Shown: positions 7,626-16,216 of the stretch, piece after piece
Layout of the letters: each line of letters opens with the position of its first letter
Position numbering within the stretch: the stretch's first letter is position 1
Origin: CAYJDG01 sp964368875
GTDB lineage: Bacteria > Pseudomonadota > Alphaproteobacteria > Micavibrionales > Micavibrionaceae
DNA length: 37,041 bases
NCBI GenBank assembly: GCA_964368875.1
Contig: CAYJDG010000020.1
Span: 1-37,041, forward strand
Direction of reading: 5' to 3'
Made by a program: the position numbers and the translations under genes
The notes under the pieces: generated by a model
Database searches by the model: none
What the model saw: the letters and a program-made list of their open reading frames with translations, nothing else
What the model was told of the DNA's origin: nothing

Positions 7626-9404
7626 ATGACGTTAAATACCCCCAGTGCCAAATTATCCGCCCTTCGTGCTGAGCTCAAAAAACTTGGTGTCGATGGGCTT
7701 ATCGTGCCCCATGCCGACGAGTATCAAAGCGAATATCTGCAGCCATCCGCTGAGCGCCTGGCATGGGTGACGGGCTTTACCGGCTCTGCCGGAGCGGCAG
7801 TGATTTTACCGGAGCAGGCTGCCGCTTTTACAGATGGCCGCTACCTGATCCAGATTAAGCAACAGGTTGACCCCAAACTCTTCGAGATCGTTGACATCAC
7901 CAAAGCCGGGGTTGGCGATTGGCTATCCGCCCGCGGGACAGCCGGGCAGGTCATTGGCTACGATCCAAAACTTTATACGCCAAAACAGATTAAGGCCATT
8001 GCCGATAAAGTTACGCCCAAAAATATCACCCTCAAGGCCGTAGCCAATCCGGTCGATACGCTGTGGACGGACCGCACCCCAACTGAAATTCATCCGGCGG
8101 AAGTATTTCCCCATTATCTTGCAGGGCGCACCTCTTCAGATAAACGCAACGCGATTGCGACCCAGTTGAAAGAGCAGGGTGTCGATGCCTGTGTGATCAC
8201 GCTGCCGGATTCTCTTGCATGGCTGCTCAATATCCGGGGTCAGGATGTGCCGCACAACCCGCTGGTTCTGTCTTATGGGATTATTTATGCAAGCGATGCG
8301 CGGCTCGACTGGTTCGTCGATGCGGCGAAGCTGACGCCGGAGGTAAAGGCTTATCTCGGCAAAGATATTGGAATCAGGCTTCCTGAAGCCATTGGTGCTG
8401 TATTGAAGGATTTAACCGGCGTTGTGCAGATTGACCACCAACGCTCGCCACAATGGTTCGTCGACCAATTGGTGTCGGCCAAGGTACGTGACGGCAAAGA
8501 CCCTTGCATCCTGCCTAAGGCGATCAAGACGAGTGACGAGCAAAATGCGATGCGCGCCGCCCATCTGCGCGACGGGGTTGCAGTGACGAAATTTCTCTGC
8601 TGGCTCGATCATAATGCTTACCGCGGCGGCTGGACCGAGATGGATATTGATAAGAAGCTCAATGCGTTCCGCCGCGCCCAGCCCGGTTACCGCGCCGAGA
8701 GCTTCGATACGATTGCAGGCTGGGCTGGGCACGGTGCAATTATTCATTACCGCGCGACATCTAATAGCAACGCGAAAATTCTACCGCCAGGTTTGTTGCT
8801 GCTTGATAGCGGCGCGCAATATCATGACGGCACGACCGACATCACGCGCACGATCGCCATCGGTGAGCCGACCGCCGAAATGAAAGACCGCTTCACCCGT
8901 GTCCTTAAAGGGCATATCGGGATTGCCTGCGCGATTTTCCCGGAAGGTACGACTGGCGTACAGATCGATACGCTGGCGCGGAAACCCTTGTGGGACGCAG
9001 GACTGGATTTTGCCCATGGAACAGGCCACGGCGTTGGGTGTTTCCTGTGCGTCCATGAAGAGGCAGCGAGCATTTCGCCGCGCGGCTTTGAGCCGATTAA
9101 AGCCGGGATGATTTTGTCCAACGAGCCAGGATTTTATAAAGAGCGCGAGTTCGGCATTCGCATCGAGAACCTGATCCTATGTCAGGAGATCGGCGTGACC
9201 TCAAGCGATGGCCGCCCGATGCTTGATTTTGAAACACTGACCCTTGTGCCAATCGACCGCCGCCTGATTGATCTCAAACTTCTGACCGATGATGAACGCG
9301 ACTGGGTAAATGGCTATCATGAGCGCGTGCATGACTCTCTCGTTGAATTTCTTGAGCCTGAAGAAAAAGTATGGCTCAAAGAGGTCACGACTCCCCTTGC
9401 ATAG
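7626..9404 (+). CDS. Aminopeptidase P family metallopeptidase (M24B, Xaa-Pro)
   Basis: Removes the N-terminal residue from peptides with proline in second position. The 592-residue form has two creatinase-like N-terminal domains (LRAELKKLGVDGLIVPHADEYQSEY, ITLPDSLAWLLNIRGQDVPHNP) and the C-terminal pita-bread catalytic domain. Dinuclear metal ligands are visible: two Asp in LLDSGAQYHDGTTDITRT, His in HGTGHGVGCFLCVHEE, Glu in LSNEPGFYKEREFGIRIEN and the final Glu in that segment. The frame opens at 7521, but MTLNTPSAKLSALRAEL at 7626 fits the family; ATG 7602 is an alternative. It is divergent from mipZ, with 95 bp between starts. Its size resembles the eukaryotic XPNPEP1-like group rather than E. 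coli PepP. Confidence 0.93.
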   Translation: MTLNTPSAKLSALRAELKKLGVDGLIVPHADEYQSEYLQPSAERLAWVTGFTGSAGAAVILPEQAAAFTDGRYLIQIKQQVDPKLFEIVDITKAGVGDWLSARGTAGQVIGYDPKLYTPKQIKAIADKVTPKNITLKAVANPVDTLWTDRTPTEIHPAEVFPHYLAGRTSSDKRNAIATQLKEQGVDACVITLPDSLAWLLNIRGQDVPHNPLVLSYGIIYASDARLDWFVDAAKLTPEVKAYLGKDIGIRLPEAIGAVLKDLTGVVQIDHQRSPQWFVDQLVSAKVRDGKDPCILPKAIKTSDEQNAMRAAHLRDGVAVTKFLCWLDHNAYRGGWTEMDIDKKLNAFRRAQPGYRAESFDTIAGWAGHGAIIHYRATSNSNAKILPPGLLLLDSGAQYHDGTTDITRTIAIGEPTAEMKDRFTRVLKGHIGIACAIFPEGTTGVQIDTLARKPLWDAGLDFAHGTGHGVGCFLCVHEEAASISPRGFEPIKAGMILSNEPGFYKEREFGIRIENLILCQEIGVTSSDGRPMLDFETLTLVPIDRRLIDLKLLTDDERDWVNGYHERVHDSLVEFLEPEEKVWLKEVTTPLA

Positions 9405-9431
9405 AAAAAGCCGCTTCTAAAAAAGCGGCTT
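9405..9431 (-). terminator. Terminator of rpsU
   Basis: A 9-bp stem (AAGCCGCTT / AAGCGGCTT) closes a 6-base loop. On the minus strand it is followed by a TTTTTCT run, so it ends rpsU. On the plus strand it follows the aminopeptidase stop at once but has no T run. Confidence 0.85.
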
Positions 9432-9463
9432 GATCCGAAAGGTATTTGGTGTGGTTCTAAACT

Positions 9464-9670
9464 CTAGAACCCGTCACGATCACGCTTCTTGCGTTCCATC
9501 TTGCGCCAGCGGCGGATGGACTCTGCTTTTTCGCGGGCCTTCTTGACGGAAGGCTTTTCGAAATCACGACGCATTTTCATTTCGCGGAAGATGCCTTCGC
9601 GCTGCATTTTCTTTTTAAGAACTCGCAGAGCTTGGTCGACATTGTTGTCGCGTACAGAAACTGTTACCAA
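9464..9670 (-). CDS. rpsU: 30S ribosomal protein bS21, TTG start
   Basis: Small basic 68-residue ribosomal protein: VRDNNVDQALRVLKKKMQREG, then FREMKMRRDFEKPSVKKARE and a Lys/Arg-rich tail, the standard alphaproteobacterial bS21. The start codon is TTG (9670-9668). An in-frame TGA three codons upstream rules out any further 5' start, and the sequence AAGGGGTGA ends six bases before the TTG, an almost perfect anti-SD match. It is transcribed alone, with its own terminator. A -10-like TATATT lies at 9718-9713, and a 5-bp hairpin (9694-9710) sits in the presumed leader. Confidence 0.95.
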   Translation of the reverse strand: MVTVSVRDNNVDQALRVLKKKMQREGIFREMKMRRDFEKPSVKKAREKAESIRRWRKMERKKRDRDGF

Positions 9671-9799
9671 AAAATATCACCCCTTCCGGCGGCGAGCGTT
9701 CTAAGCGCTCTGAATATAGCTAAGTAAGGCGTCTTTATGGCGGGTTTGGCCGTCTAAAACAAGTGTAAAACCGGGATTTTGGCCAAAAATTTGGCAGAA

Positions 9800-11422
9800 T
9801 CAGGCGGCTTTGACCGTTTTGAGGTGCAGGGCGGCTTCCATCAGGGCCTTGGTATAGGCTGTCTGCGGGTTGTCGAAAATCTCGGCAGCTGGCCCGGATT
9901 CGACCAATTTTCCGTCTTTCATGACCACAATATCATGCGATAGCGCCCGCACGACGCGCAGATCGTGGCTGATAAACATATAAGAGAGCGTATGTTTATC
10001 CTGAAGCTCACGCAGGAGATCGACAATCTGGGCCTGCACCGACACATCGAGCGCAGAGGTAGGTTCATCGAGCACCATAAAGCGGGGGCGGAGGACAAGG
10101 GCGCGGGCGATGGAAATACGCTGGCGTTGCCCGCCCGAAAATTCATGCGGGTAGCGATGGCGGGTATCGGGGTCTAGCTTCACATCACGTAGGGCATCAA
10201 CGACAAGGTCTTCACGCGCCCCGTCCGATAAATCCTGCCGATGCACATCCAACCCTTCGCCAATAATCTGGCCGACGCTCATGCGCGGCGACAGCGAGCC
10301 GAATGGATCCTGAAACACGATCTGCATTTTTGACCGCAACGTGCGCAGGTCTTGACCCTGAACGGACGCAATGTTCCGACCATCAAAAAGGATATTACCC
10401 TCGGAGCGGATTAGCTTGAGCAGGGCGAGGCCCAGTGTCGTTTTGCCGGAACCAGATTCACCCACGACACCAAGCGTCTGGTTCTGCCGGATCGTAACCG
10501 AGACATCATCGACGGCTTTGACAAACTCTGTCGCTTTGCCGAAAAGAGTTTTCTTGGTCGGAAACCAGACCTTGAGATTGCGGCCTTCCATTACAACAGG
10601 AGCGCTGGCGTCGGCGGTATTGATAACCGCACGCGGCTGGGCCGCTAGAAGCAGCTTGGTATAGTCGTGGCGCGGGGCGGTGAAAAGAGTTTGCTTGTCG
10701 GTCTGTTCGACAATTTCGCCGTTTTTCATGACGCAGACATGATCGGCCATTTTCTGAACGATCTTGAGGTCGTGGCTAATCAGGATCAGGGACATGCCGA
10801 GTTTGGCTTTGAGGTCGGCGAGGAGTTCAAGAATCTGCGCCTGAATGGTCACATCGAGCGCCGTGGTCGGTTCATCGGCGATCAACAGGTCGGGGTTGTT
10901 GGCGAGCGCCATGGCGATCATGATGCGCTGGCGCTGGCCGCCGGAGAGTTCATGTGGGTAGGCACCAAGGCGGTCACGGAATTTTGGCAGCCCGACCAGA
11001 TCGAGAAGTTCAATAACACGGTCGCGCACCTGCTCGTCCTTCAGACCCTGATGCAGCTCGATCACTTCGCCGATCTGACGTGAAATCGTATGGAGTGGAT
11101 TGAGCGAGGAGAGGGGTTCCTGAAAGATCATGCCGATCTTGCGACCGCGGATATCACGCATGAATTTTTCGGAGGTACCAACAACTTCGGTGCCGTTAAA
11201 TTTGATCGATCCGTTGGGGTGAGAGGCAAGCGGATAGGGCAGAAGCTGGAGGATCGAAAGCGCGGTCACCGATTTGCCCGAGCCGGACTCGCCCACGAGT
11301 GCAAGAGTCTTGCCTTCTTCGAGAGAAAACGAAACGTTTTTTACAGCATCGAAATGCCCGCCCGGAGTTCTAAACCGGACGGAAAGATCATGAACCGAAA
11401 GCAGTGGGGCGGGTAACGTCAT
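9800..11422 (-). CDS. yejF: Oligopeptide ABC transporter ATP-binding protein, tandem ATPase YejF-like
   Basis: Energises the YejABEF-type peptide importer. The 540-residue protein holds two complete ABC ATPases. The first has Walker A GESGSGKS (44-51), signature LSGGQRQR and Walker B LLIADEPTTALD. The second has GESGSGKTT, FSGGQRQR and FMVLDEPTSALD. Each is followed by the oligopeptide-type C-terminal extension. MTLPAPLLSVHDLSV at 11422 is the preferred start; the frame could open at 11473. It overlaps the upstream GNAT gene by 35 bp, suggesting coupling. It is separated from the permease genes by the M20 and GNAT genes. Confidence 0.94.
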   Translation of the reverse strand: MTLPAPLLSVHDLSVRFRTPGGHFDAVKNVSFSLEEGKTLALVGESGSGKSVTALSILQLLPYPLASHPNGSIKFNGTEVVGTSEKFMRDIRGRKIGMIFQEPLSSLNPLHTISRQIGEVIELHQGLKDEQVRDRVIELLDLVGLPKFRDRLGAYPHELSGGQRQRIMIAMALANNPDLLIADEPTTALDVTIQAQILELLADLKAKLGMSLILISHDLKIVQKMADHVCVMKNGEIVEQTDKQTLFTAPRHDYTKLLLAAQPRAVINTADASAPVVMEGRNLKVWFPTKKTLFGKATEFVKAVDDVSVTIRQNQTLGVVGESGSGKTTLGLALLKLIRSEGNILFDGRNIASVQGQDLRTLRSKMQIVFQDPFGSLSPRMSVGQIIGEGLDVHRQDLSDGAREDLVVDALRDVKLDPDTRHRYPHEFSGGQRQRISIARALVLRPRFMVLDEPTSALDVSVQAQIVDLLRELQDKHTLSYMFISHDLRVVRALSHDIVVMKDGKLVESGPAAEIFDNPQTAYTKALMEAALHLKTVKAA

Positions 11423-12029
11423 GCCCGGTATTAAACGGTATCCCAAAGGCCGGGGCAAGCTCTGCCGAGGCATTCACCCCGAATAATGTGAAGTCATAGC
11501 CCTTGCTGTCATGCCCACCGCCGATCTGGGTGAAACCGGCCGCACCAAAATTGGCCCGGCTCGCCTCGTTACTGTCGGCGACTTTGGCAATCAGGGTAGC
11601 GAACTTCTCAGGCGCTTCAGCGACATGAGCCTGCATCGCGCCGAGCATCCCAGCCATGAGTTTATGCCCTGTATGAGCCGGATGAACGCCAACCGTGTGA
11701 ACCGCCCAGTTTCCGGCAACAAGATTGTCTGCCGAATAATGCTCGGCATAAAAGTCATGGTTCTCGGTATCGGAGAGATCGCTCATCAGCAGGCAGGCAA
11801 TCAGCTTGCCGTCCTGATCAATTGCGCCGAAGGCAAGATTGCCCTTGGCGAAATGCGCAACCAGTTGCTCGTCGGTGCGGCCCTTGAGGTAATGCTGGTG
11901 AACGAGGCTCTGACGGATATCGGCGATCAGGTCGTGTAGCGCGCCAACAAGGTTCTGGCCCTGCAATTCAGGGGAATCCGGTTTGAGCTGGATGATTTGA
12001 GCGTAGGCGGAGAACTCTTGGTTCAACAT
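11388..12029 (-). CDS. GNAT-family N-acetyltransferase-like protein
   Basis: A 213-residue protein with the acetyl-CoA-binding signature of GNAT enzymes: VHTVGVHPAHTGHKLMAGMLGAM (motif A, V-x-P-x3-G-x2-L) and KVADSNEASRANFGAAGFTQIGG (motif B). The N-terminal half (SLVHQHYLKGRTDEQLVAHFAKG, then GAIDQDGKLIACLL) fits the fold. The substrate is unknown; its place between an M20 peptidase and YejF hints at an amino acid, peptide or antibiotic-like substrate, which is inference. The only noticeable gap of the long operon (212 bp) lies before it, so it may start a separate transcript with yejF. Confidence 0.8.
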   Translation of the reverse strand: MLNQEFSAYAQIIQLKPDSPELQGQNLVGALHDLIADIRQSLVHQHYLKGRTDEQLVAHFAKGNLAFGAIDQDGKLIACLLMSDLSDTENHDFYAEHYSADNLVAGNWAVHTVGVHPAHTGHKLMAGMLGAMQAHVAEAPEKFATLIAKVADSNEASRANFGAAGFTQIGGGHDSKGYDFTLFGVNASAELAPAFGIPFNTGHDVTRPTAFGS

Positions 12030-12035
12030 GGCTTT

Positions 12036-12095
12036 GACTTTCGCGGGTCAGTAGATTTTGGGGATTTTTTAGTTTTTTAGGCTGTCGCGAAAGTC
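12036..12095 (-). promoter_or_regulatory. Inverted repeat next to the GNAT start codon
   Basis: Perfect 10-base arms, GACTTTCGCG at 12036-12045 and CGCGAAAGTC at 12086-12095, enclose a 40-base A-rich loop (minus-strand sense). The downstream arm ends 6 bases before the ATG and contains the only purine-rich stretch (GAAAG) that could serve as ribosome site. A fold in the mRNA could hide it. The remainder of the 12096-12241 gap shows nothing I can name. Confidence 0.4.
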
Positions 12096-12241
12096 GAAGA
12101 TCTGAGCTGGGCTAGGGGTCTACGCTTCCGCCGTTAACGGGAACGGGCGGGAGTGCGTATGGCGTAATAGACGTTGACTAACCAGTTGATGTTCATGGAA
12201 TTAAATATCCGGAATTCTGACCCCACCGTCAAGAAATAATT

Positions 12242-13429
12242 TCAGGCTGCCAGAGATTTTTCCGCAACGGCGACAAAGTAGCGAATCCCATCCGGGAGGA
12301 TGTCATCGTTGAAGTCGTAGCGGGGGTGGTGCAGACCGAAATTATGGGGGCTGTCCGGGGCCGGAACACCCTGCCCGAGAGCCACGTAACAGCCGGGTTT
12401 CTGCGCCAGCATGGCCCCAAAGTCCTCCGCGCCCATGGTCGGGACGAAGGGAACGACCTGGCCTGTGCCGATCAGATCACGGGCGACCCCGGCGCAGAAG
12501 CTGGCCTGGTCCACGTCGTTGGTGGTCGGGTCATAGTTGCGGTGGTAGTCAACTTCGGCTCGCCCGCCGTGGAGTTTGGCGATACCAGGAACGATCTCGT
12601 GTAGGCGTTTTTCTATCAGGTCGCGGATTTCGTTCTTGAAGGCCCGGGCAGTGCCGAGCAGCGTGACTTCGGACGGGATGATGTTGTTGGCCCCGGTGCC
12701 GCCGTTGAAATTGGTAATGCTGACCACTGCGTGTTCCAGCGGATCGACCGTGCGCGAGACAATCGTTTGGATCGCCAGCACGATCTCGGCGGCGATCACG
12801 ACCGGATCGACGGTCTTGTGCGGCATGGCGGCATGACCGCCGGTGCCGAATACCTTGATTTTTATTTCATCCGAACAGGCCATGATCGGGCCGGGTGCAA
12901 CCGCGATCTGACCTTTGGGCAGGTATGGCCAGTTATGAAGGGCGTAGACGCTGTCGACCGGGTATTTATCAAAGAGGCCTTCGGAGATCATCTTGATCGC
13001 GCCACCACCGCCTTCTTCTGCAGGCTGAAAAAAGAGGTGGACCTTGCCGCTGAAGTTACGGGTCTCTTTTAAATACTTGGCGGTACCAAGCAGGATCGAG
13101 GTATGCCCATCGTGGCCGCAGGCGTGCATCTTGCCGGGAATTTTAGAGGCCCAGGGCTGATTGGTTTCTTCGACGATGTTGAGGGCATCCATGTCCGCGC
13201 GCAGGCCGATGCTTTTGCTGCCCGGTTTGTTACCCTCAATCGTCGCAACGATTCCGGTCCCGGCCCAGTTTCGCTCGAATGGAATGCCCCATTCGGTCAG
13301 CTTGCGGGCGACGAGATCGGAGGCGAAAAATTCTTCATAGCTGGTCGCGGGATTCTGGTGGAGTTCGTGGCGGCACTCTTTGACTTCTTCAACGATGCTG
13401 TTCAGGAAGTTGTTGCGGTCGTCGGTCAT
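12242..13429 (-). CDS. M20 family amidohydrolase / peptidase (hippurate-hydrolase-like)
   Basis: A metal-dependent hydrolase cleaving N-acyl amino acids or small peptides. The 395-residue form starts at MTDDRNNFLNSI (13429), with GGAG eight bases upstream; the frame extends further but overlaps yejE. Motifs: RHELHQNPATSYEEF, the metal ligands in RADMDAL and HACGHDGHTSIL, the catalytic Glu pair in FQPAEEGGGGA, the dimerisation-domain segment GTGGHAAMPHKTVDP, GGTGANNIIPSEV, and the last ligand region MGAEDFG...HHPRYDFND. These are typical of the M20D group. It follows yejE after 13 bp, so it probably processes peptides brought in by the transporter. Confidence 0.92.
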   Translation of the reverse strand: MTDDRNNFLNSIVEEVKECRHELHQNPATSYEEFFASDLVARKLTEWGIPFERNWAGTGIVATIEGNKPGSKSIGLRADMDALNIVEETNQPWASKIPGKMHACGHDGHTSILLGTAKYLKETRNFSGKVHLFFQPAEEGGGGAIKMISEGLFDKYPVDSVYALHNWPYLPKGQIAVAPGPIMACSDEIKIKVFGTGGHAAMPHKTVDPVVIAAEIVLAIQTIVSRTVDPLEHAVVSITNFNGGTGANNIIPSEVTLLGTARAFKNEIRDLIEKRLHEIVPGIAKLHGGRAEVDYHRNYDPTTNDVDQASFCAGVARDLIGTGQVVPFVPTMGAEDFGAMLAQKPGCYVALGQGVPAPDSPHNFGLHHPRYDFNDDILPDGIRYFVAVAEKSLAA

Positions 13430-13442
13430 GGCGGTCTCCGTA

Positions 13443-14471
13443 TTAAAGCTGGGTTTTGCGCGGATCGAAAGCATCGCGCACGGCTTCACCAATAAAGGTG
13501 AGCAGGGTAAGCATAAAGGCAAGGGTCACGAATGCGGTAATCCCAAGCCATGGCGCTTGGAGGTTGTTTTTACCTTGCGCGAGCATTTCACCAAGCGAGG
13601 GCGATCCGGGCGGCAGGCCAAGGCCGAGGAAGTCGAGGCTGGTCAGGGCGGTGATCGACCCGGTCAAAACAAACGGCATCAGGGTGAGCGTGGCAACGAC
13701 TGCGTTGGGCAGCACGTGGCGTAAAATTATGCGGGTGTTGTTGACGCCAAGCGCGCGGGCGGCGCGAACATAGTCAAAGTTGCGAGCCCGGAGGAACTCC
13801 GCGCGGACAACGTCCACGAGATGCGTCCATGAAAAGAGAAGCAGGATAAGGAGCAGGGTCCAGAATCCGGGAATAAACAATGCTGAGAAGATAATAAGAA
13901 TATAAAGGCTCGGCAGGGATGACCAGATTTCGATCACGCGCTGGGCGATCAGATCGACCCAGCCCCCATAATAGCCTTGAATGGCCCCGGCAGCTACACC
14001 GACCAAGGAGGACACAATCGTGAGGGCCAGACCGAAGAGGACTGACAGCCGGAAGCCATAGATGATACGGGCAACCACGTCGCGGCCTTGATCGTCGGTG
14101 CCGAGCAGATTGTCACTGTTCGGGCGCGAGGGGGCCGGTTCCGGCAGGTTGTAGTTAATCGTATCATAGGAATAACGGATCATCGGCCACAGCATCCAGC
14201 CATCTTTGGCTATGATCTCCATGATGTAAGGATCTCGATAATCGGCCTCGGTTTCAAAATCACCACCGAAAATCGTTTCAGGATAGGATTTGAGCGCAGG
14301 GAAATAGAGCTCATTTTTATATTCGATCACCAAAGGTTTATCGTTGGCGATGAAATCGGCAAAAAGACAGACGCACAGCAGCGAGAGAAAAATCCAGAAC
14401 GACCAATAGCCGCGTTTGTTGGCTTTGAACTGGGCGATCCGGCGGCGGGTCAGGGGTGTGAACTTAGGCAT
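13443..14471 (-). CDS. yejE: Peptide ABC transporter permease YejE
   Basis: Inner-membrane permease of the YejABEF peptide importer. MPKFTPLTRRRIAQFKANKRGYWSFWIF at the start and the periplasmic stretch FIANDKPLVIEYKNELYFPAL are hallmarks of YejE. The GTDDQGRDV segment and the EAA loop region ARNFDYVRAARALGVNNTRIILRHVLPN are typical of binding-protein-dependent permeases. About six hydrophobic segments are seen. The start at 14471 gives 342 residues and overlaps the yejB stop by 8 bp. Confidence 0.95.
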   Translation of the reverse strand: MPKFTPLTRRRIAQFKANKRGYWSFWIFLSLLCVCLFADFIANDKPLVIEYKNELYFPALKSYPETIFGGDFETEADYRDPYIMEIIAKDGWMLWPMIRYSYDTINYNLPEPAPSRPNSDNLLGTDDQGRDVVARIIYGFRLSVLFGLALTIVSSLVGVAAGAIQGYYGGWVDLIAQRVIEIWSSLPSLYILIIFSALFIPGFWTLLLILLLFSWTHLVDVVRAEFLRARNFDYVRAARALGVNNTRIILRHVLPNAVVATLTLMPFVLTGSITALTSLDFLGLGLPPGSPSLGEMLAQGKNNLQAPWLGITAFVTLAFMLTLLTFIGEAVRDAFDPRKTQL

Positions 14472-15564
14472 GACTGCGGCTTTCGAAATCAATGCGTGGA
14501 TCGACGAGCACATAAATGATATCGCGCAGCAAGGTCACGATCAAACCGATCAAAGCATAGATATAAAGTGTGCCAAGCACGACCGGGTAATCGCGGTTGA
14601 TAATCGACTCGTAGCCAAGAAGCCCAAGCCCATCGAGCGAGAAGATAACTTCAATCAGGAGCGACCCGGTAAAAAAGATCGACATGAAGGCTGATGGGAA
14701 ACCGGCAATAACAATGAGCATGGCATTGCGGAAGACATGGCCATAAAGAACCTGTTTCTCGGATAGGCCTTTGGCACGGGCGGTCAGGACGTATTGTTTA
14801 TTGATCTCATCGAGGAATGAGTTTTTCGACAGCATGGTTAGTCCGGCGAAGCCTGAAATAACAATCGCAATCGTGGGCAGAGTCATATGCCACATGTAAT
14901 CCAACGCTTGTTTCCACCACGGAAAGGTCGCCCAGTCGTCCGAGACAATCCCTCGCAGCGGGAATATGTCGAAATAACGTCCACCAGCGAAAAGTATGAT
15001 CAGTAGGATGGCGAAGAGAAAAGACGGAATAGCATAGCCTACGAAAATGACTGCGCTGGACCATATATCAAACGATTGTCCGTCCTTGACGGCTTTCTTG
15101 ATGCCGAGCGGGATGGAGATAAAATAGATTATCAAGGTCGACCACAGCCCGAGCGAAATGGAAACCGGCATCTTCTCGAGCACCAGATCGGTGACGCTGA
15201 TATCCCGGTAATAACTGGTGCCGAGATCGAAGCGGACGTAATTTTTGAGCATGATCCAGAAACGTTCCGGGGCCGGCTTGTCGAAGCCATAGAGCGTTTC
15301 AAGTTCCTTGATAAATTCCGGATCAAGTCCCTGCGCGCCACGGTAATTGGATTGCTGACCGATGGACGACGCCCCCGCCGCAAAATCTGCGCTGCCCCCG
15401 CCAGAGATGCGCGAAGTTGCGCCCTGGCCGTGACCCTGCAGTTCGGCAATCATGCGCTCGACCGGACCGCCAGGCACGAACTGAATGACGACGAAGCTGA
15501 CCAGCATAATGCCGAGCAGCGTAGGGATCATCAGAAGGAGGCGGCGGAGGACGTAATTCAGCAT
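14464..15564 (-). CDS. yejB: Peptide ABC transporter permease YejB
   Basis: Inner-membrane permease partner of YejE, 366 residues. The N-terminus LNYVLRRLLLMIPTLLGIMLVSF is a typical first membrane helix of the OppB/DppB type. A long periplasmic Gly/Ser-rich insert (about 45-80) is followed by TLYGFDKPAPERF. The EAA region reads QYVLTARAKGLSEKQVLYGHVFRNA, then a final helix and YVLVDPRIDFE. It starts 22 bp after the histidine phosphatase-like gene. Three genes unrelated to transport separate it from yejA. Confidence 0.95.
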   Translation of the reverse strand: MLNYVLRRLLLMIPTLLGIMLVSFVVIQFVPGGPVERMIAELQGHGQGATSRISGGGSADFAAGASSIGQQSNYRGAQGLDPEFIKELETLYGFDKPAPERFWIMLKNYVRFDLGTSYYRDISVTDLVLEKMPVSISLGLWSTLIIYFISIPLGIKKAVKDGQSFDIWSSAVIFVGYAIPSFLFAILLIILFAGGRYFDIFPLRGIVSDDWATFPWWKQALDYMWHMTLPTIAIVISGFAGLTMLSKNSFLDEINKQYVLTARAKGLSEKQVLYGHVFRNAMLIVIAGFPSAFMSIFFTGSLLIEVIFSLDGLGLLGYESIINRDYPVVLGTLYIYALIGLIVTLLRDIIYVLVDPRIDFESRSHA

Positions 15565-15586
15565 GGTTAAGCGCTATTCAAGCACA

Positions 15587-16216
15587 TCAGGGGCGGATGT
15601 TCCAGCCCACAACATTCCAGTGCAGATCGTCGGGGCGGCGCGTCAGAATGCCGAGAGCCCCGGTTGCCAGTTTAAGGCCATGTTCGCTCTGCGCGCGCTG
15701 CCAGTTGCCGCTCAGATGCAGGGCAAAGCGGGCGATGCCGTTGCTGGTCACGACCATGGTCGTCGAGCCGCCAAGCTTGTTATGGATGCTTTCGCCGAAA
15801 TCCTGCCACATGCGAATGATCTTTTCTGGGGCAGGGGACCAGCCAGGCGGCATGAAGCCATTTTCATCCCATGCCTTGAGCGTGTTCTGACCGATCCGTT
15901 CAATCACTTCAGCTTCGGTTTTATTTTCATCCGGGCCGTAGTCAATTTCATTGAACAAGCTGCTGCCTTGGACCGTGATGTTGATGCCGAATTCTATGGA
16001 GGCAATTTCCCCGGTTTGGCGGGTACGCTGTAGCTCGGAGGTCAGCACGCGGTCTGGTACGAGGTTATGCTGCCTGATGTAATATCCAAGTTTGCGCGCC
16101 TGTTCGTGGCCACTTTCAACCAAAGTCAGGTCGGTGCGGGCGCCAATCCGGCGCGGGGTTTCGCCGGGAGCGAAGGTATTGCCGTGGCGGGCGATGATCA
16201 GAGTCGTCAAAGTCAT
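15587..16216 (-). CDS. Histidine phosphatase superfamily protein lacking the second histidine
   Basis: A 209-residue phosphoglycerate-mutase-like protein. The catalytic motif ARHGNT (R10-H11-G12) is present, with R in SELQRTRQTGE and a candidate acid E90 in FNEIDYGP. The second catalytic histidine, normally in a segment like VTHGG, is replaced: MVVTSNGIARFAL has Ser158. Activity may be altered or lost, or the family may use another residue. Its start overlaps the end of the O-antigen ligase-like gene by 4 bp, so the two are probably translated together. The substrate is unknown; a role in sugar-phosphate or surface-polysaccharide metabolism is inference. Confidence 0.82.
   Translation of the reverse strand: MTLTTLIIARHGNTFAPGETPRRIGARTDLTLVESGHEQARKLGYYIRQHNLVPDRVLTSELQRTRQTGEIASIEFGINITVQGSSLFNEIDYGPDENKTEAEVIERIGQNTLKAWDENGFMPPGWSPAPEKIIRMWQDFGESIHNKLGGSTTMVVTSNGIARFALHLSGNWQRAQSEHGLKLATGALGILTRRPDDLHWNVVGWNIRP

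Noticed and set aside
9774..9799. GCCAAA/TTTGGC palindrome after yejF as terminator
   Set aside because: The stem is short with a very small loop, and no T run follows on the minus strand.
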